NCBI RefSeq assembly: GCF_030463565.1
Contig: NC_134676.1
Location: 29,947,228-30,011,227, forward strand
Source of the DNA: Pelecanus crispus
Lineage: Eukaryota; Chordata; Aves; Pelecaniformes; Pelecanidae
Direction of reading: 5' to 3'
Length of the DNA stretch: 64,000 nucleotides
This document shows, piece by piece, positions 61,256-64,000 of this stretch; the stretch's first letter is position 1; every line of letters begins with the position of its first letter. A program made the translations under genes and the position numbers. The notes under the pieces are model-generated. The model ran no database searches, was not told the origin of the DNA, and worked only from the letters and a program-made list of their open reading frames with translations.

Positions 61256-62152
61256 ACAGATCAACACTCCCACCCAACTTGGTGTCACTTGCAAACTTAC
61301 TGAGGGTGCACTCGATCCCCTGGTTCAGATCATTGATAAAGATATTAAACAGAACTGGCCCCAGTACTGAGCCCTAGGGAACACCACTTGCGACCGGCCA
61401 CCCACTGGATTTAAATCCATTCACCACCACTCTCTGGGGCCGGCCATCCAGCCAGTTTTTTTACCTAGTGAAGAATCTGCCCATCCAAGTCATGAGCAGC
61501 CACTTTCTCCAGAACAATGCTGTGGGAAATGGTGTCAAAGGCTTTACTACAGTCTGGGCAGACAACATCCACAGCCTTTCCCTCATCTACTAAGCGGGCC
61601 ATCTTGTCATAGAAGGAGATCAGGTTAGTCAAGCAGGACCTGCCTTTCATAAACCCATGCTGACTGTGCCTGATTGCCTGCTTGTTCTGTATGTGCCACG
61701 TGATGGCACTCAGGATGATCTGCTCCATAACCTTTCCTGGCACTGAGGTCAGACTGACAAGCCTGTAGTTCCCCAGATCCTCCTTCCAGCCCTTCTTGTA
61801 GATGGGCATCATGTTTGCTAACCTCTAGTCAACTGGGACCTCCCCGGTAAGCCAGGACTGCTGATAAATGATGGAAAAGTGGCTTGGTGAGCACTTCTGG
61901 CAGCTCCCTCAGTACCCTTGGGTGGATCCCATCCCGCACCATAGACTTGTGTCTGTCTAAGTGGTGTAGCAGGTTGCTAACCACTTTCCCTTGGATTATG
62001 GGGGCTTCATGCTGCTCCTCATCCCTGTCTTCCAGCTCAGGGGGCTGGCTACCCCAAGAACAACTGGTCTGACTATCAAAGACTGAGGCAAAGAAGGCAT
62101 TAAGTACCTCAGCCTTTTCCTCACCCTCTGTCAATTTTCCCCCCACATCCAA
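61256..62152 (-). pseudogene. CR1 reverse transcriptase remnant with altered motif C
   Basis: Readable blocks are [72 protein letters not shown] and DCSKAFDTISHSI (motif A, aspartate kept). The frame breaks between blocks. Motif C reads FASDTK where active CR1 copies have FADDTK, so one catalytic aspartate is a serine. The region after motif C is deleted. Confidence 0.88.
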
Positions 62153-62201
62153 TAAAGGATGGAGATTCTCCTTAGCCCTCCTGTTGTTGCTAATGTATTT
62201 A

Positions 62202-63511
62202 TTAAAACACTTTTTTGTCTTTTATGGCAGTAGCCAGATTAAGTTCTAGCTGGGCTTTGGCCCTTCTAATTTTCTCCCTGCATAACCTCATGACATCCTT
62301 GTAGTCCTCCTGAGTTGCCCGCCCCTTCTTCCAAAGGTCATAAACTCTCCTTTTTTTCCTGAATTCCAGCCAAAGCTCTCTGTTCAGCCAGGCTGGTCTT
62401 CTTTCCCACCAGCTTATCTTACAGCACATGGGGATGGCTTGCTCCTGCGCCTTTAAGATTTCCTTCTTGAAGAATGTCCAGCCTTCCTGGATTTCTTTGC
62501 CCCTCAGGACTGCCTCCCAATGGACTCTGTCAATCAGACTCCTAAACAGGCCACAGTCTGCTCTCCAGAAGTCCAAGGCAGCAGTTGTGCTGATCCCCCT
62601 CCTTACTTCTCCAAGAATCGAAAACTCTATCATTTTGTGATTGCTATGCCCAAGATGGCCTCCAACCATGACATCACCCACAAGTCCTTCTGTGTTCGCA
62701 AACAACAGGTCCAGCAGGGTGCCTTCCCTAGTTGTCTCACTCACCAGCTGTGTCAGGAAGTTATCTTCCACACACTCCAGGAACTTCCTAAACTGTCTCC
62801 TCTCTGCTGCATTGTATTTCCAGCAGACATCTGGTAAGTTGAATTCCCCGACAAGAACAAGGGCTAGCAATTGTGATACTTCTCCCAGCTGCTTATAGAA
62901 TATTTTTTCTGCCTCTTCATCCTGGTTGGGTGGTCTCTAACAGACTCCCACCATGATATCTGCCTTGTTGGTCTCTCCCCTGATTCCTACTCATAAACAC
63001 TCAACGCTATCATCACCCTATCATCGTTAAGCTCTAGACAATTAAAACATTCCCTAACATACAGGGCTACCCCACCACCTTGCCTTCCTTGCCTATCCCT
63101 TCTGAAGATTTTATGGCCATCCACTGCAGCAGTCCAGTTGTGCGAGTCATCCCACCATGTTTCCGTGATGGCAACTATGTCATATTTTTCCTGCTGCACA
63201 ATGGCTTCCACCTCCTCCTGTTTGTTGCCTGTGCTGTGTTCATTGGTGTAGGTGCCCTTCAGTTGGGCTATTGATCCTGCCTGCTTTTTGAGGGGAGAAC
63301 CCCTAATTCCTATGTGACCATCCTCAGGCACTTCCATGGTTTCTAACACATCCATAACCCTTGCGTCTTTGCTGCTGCATGGATCTCCATCCCCTACCTC
63401 CACTGAGACAGCAGACCGAAGGACCTCACTAGCACACCATCCCTCAAACATTGGCATGCTGCCCACAGGCTTATCTCTAGCGAGCCTGGCTTTATCCCCT
63501 TCCCCCTTCAA
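62202..63511 (-). pseudogene. CR1 endonuclease remnant
   Basis: The N-terminal segment (63511-62987) has YDIVAITETWWDDSHNW and GGGVALYVRE and ends at a TAG. The frame shifts, and the C-terminal segment (62870-62202) has LVLVGEFNLPDVCW, GDVMVGGHLGHSNHKMIEFS and a basic region. EFN replaces the usual DFN, and SNH replaces the catalytic SDH motif, so the enzyme would be inactive even without the frameshift. Confidence 0.85.
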
Positions 63512-64000
63512 ATCTAGTTTAAAGCACTTTCAATGAGCCCTGCTAACTCCTGTGCAAAGATCCTTTTCCACCTTTGAGACATGTACCCGATCTCGCCAGC
63601 AGGTCTGGTGTCATGTAAACTGACCCATGATCAAAAAACCCCAGATTCTACTGGTGACACCAGGCTTAGAGCCAGGTATTGATCTGCTGGCTCTTCCTGT
63701 GTCTTCCCTTATCATTCCCTACAACTGGAAGGATAGAGGAGAACACTACTTGTGCTCCTGATCCCTTAACCCCAGTCATCCCAAGGCCCTGAAGTCTTTC
63801 TTGACTGCCCTCAGACTACTTGTTGCAACTTCATGCTGCCTAACTGAAAAATCAACAATGGATAGTAATCTGAGGGCCGTACCAGGGTGGGATGGTTTCT
63901 CTTCACATCTTTAACCCAGGCTTCAGGGAGGCAGCAGAATTCCCTAAGAAGTGGGTCTGGTTGGCATATTGGGCCTTCTCAGGTTCCACTCAGAAGAGAG

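Larger units (their letters stand above)
40596..64000 (-). other. MAP1B: Large MAP1B intron upstream of exon 3 (continues past the window)
   Basis: At least 23.4 kb. I searched by eye for exon 2, which should encode the segment just before GQKIL (a stretch ending in ARFSPEVP in mammals), and for the acidic start exon, and found neither. The intron contains the minisatellite, CR1, SINE and LTR pieces listed separately. The remaining stretches (41.87-42.4, 44.06-51.28 apart from copy B of the 97-bp repeat, 52.44-55.87, 56.23-59.38 and 59.53-60.93 kb) show short chance frames only. Confidence 0.75.
60931..64000 (-). mobile_element. CR1 element of a second type, long but defective, runs off the right edge
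   Basis: On the - strand it reads ORF1 C-terminus (about 64000-63500), endonuclease (63511-62202), reverse transcriptase (62152 to about 61260) and a 3' UTR ending in TTTAGGTTGGAAAAGA and the ATAGAATC repeats at 60931. Several frameshifts and stops break ORF2. The reverse transcriptase jumps from motif C straight into the 3' UTR near 61256, so several hundred bases of its C-terminal part are deleted. The 5' part of ORF1 lies outside the window. Confidence 0.92.

Noticed and set aside
40596..64000. Search for MAP1B exons 1 and 2
   Set aside because: No segment matching the expected N-terminal peptide with splice sites was seen by eye. A translated search would be decisive; a hit here would overturn the single-intron reading.
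1..64000. CRISPR array, bacterial operon or phage-like system
   Set aside because: The tandem repeats have no spacer structure, and genes are intron-split with vertebrate splice sites. Nothing prokaryotic is present.

Overview
The window is vertebrate nuclear DNA, almost certainly from a bird and probably a passerine. It carries several CR1 non-LTR retrotransposons with the avian 3' terminal repeat (ATTCTATG-type), solo or truncated LTRs of an avian endogenous retrovirus, and a tRNA-Ile-headed SINE with a CR1-like tail, a type known from passerines (TguSINE1-like). There is no bacterial-style gene content. Most open frames are chance frames, antisense shadows or simple-repeat frames.

Two host genes converge. 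MRPS27 (mitochondrial small-subunit ribosomal protein) runs on the + strand; only its last coding exon (4008-4247) is recognised, and the sequence before it is intron. MAP1B (microtubule-associated protein 1B) runs on the - strand and fills the window from a proposed 3' UTR near 12.7 kb to beyond the right edge. Five exons join in phase with good splice sites: 40513-40595, 36379-36519, the giant exon 25380-32034, 17748-17986 and the terminal 16879-17034. The first two coding exons, which encode the N-terminal ~95 residues, were not found and should lie beyond 64 kb. MRPS27 and MAP1B are convergent neighbours in mammals too, so this is conserved synteny.

Layout: 1-4007 MRPS27 intron; 4008-4400 MRPS27 last exon and short 3' UTR; 4.4-12.7 kb intergenic with no gene seen; 12.7-16.9 kb proposed MAP1B 3' UTR containing a long (AAAGG)n tract; 16.9-40.6 kb MAP1B exons and introns. 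The intron before the terminal two exons holds a near full-length but dead CR1 (about 19.74-24.98 kb), itself hit by a rearranged CR1 piece and by a solo LTR. From 40.6 to 64 kb is one large MAP1B intron with a 1.4-kb GC-rich 26-bp minisatellite, a CR1 fragment interrupted by a truncated SINE, a 5'-truncated CR1, an inverted LTR fragment, an intact SINE and a long antisense CR1 that runs off the right edge.

I found no convincing undescribed gene system. The most useful oddities are the homogenised 17-residue repeat array in MAP1B, the two expanded tandem repeats, the composite CR1 insertion inside a reverse transcriptase motif, the LTR with an intact CRE plus TATA box in a MAP1B intron, and an ungapped 97-bp repeat pair of unknown type flanking MAP1B exon 3.
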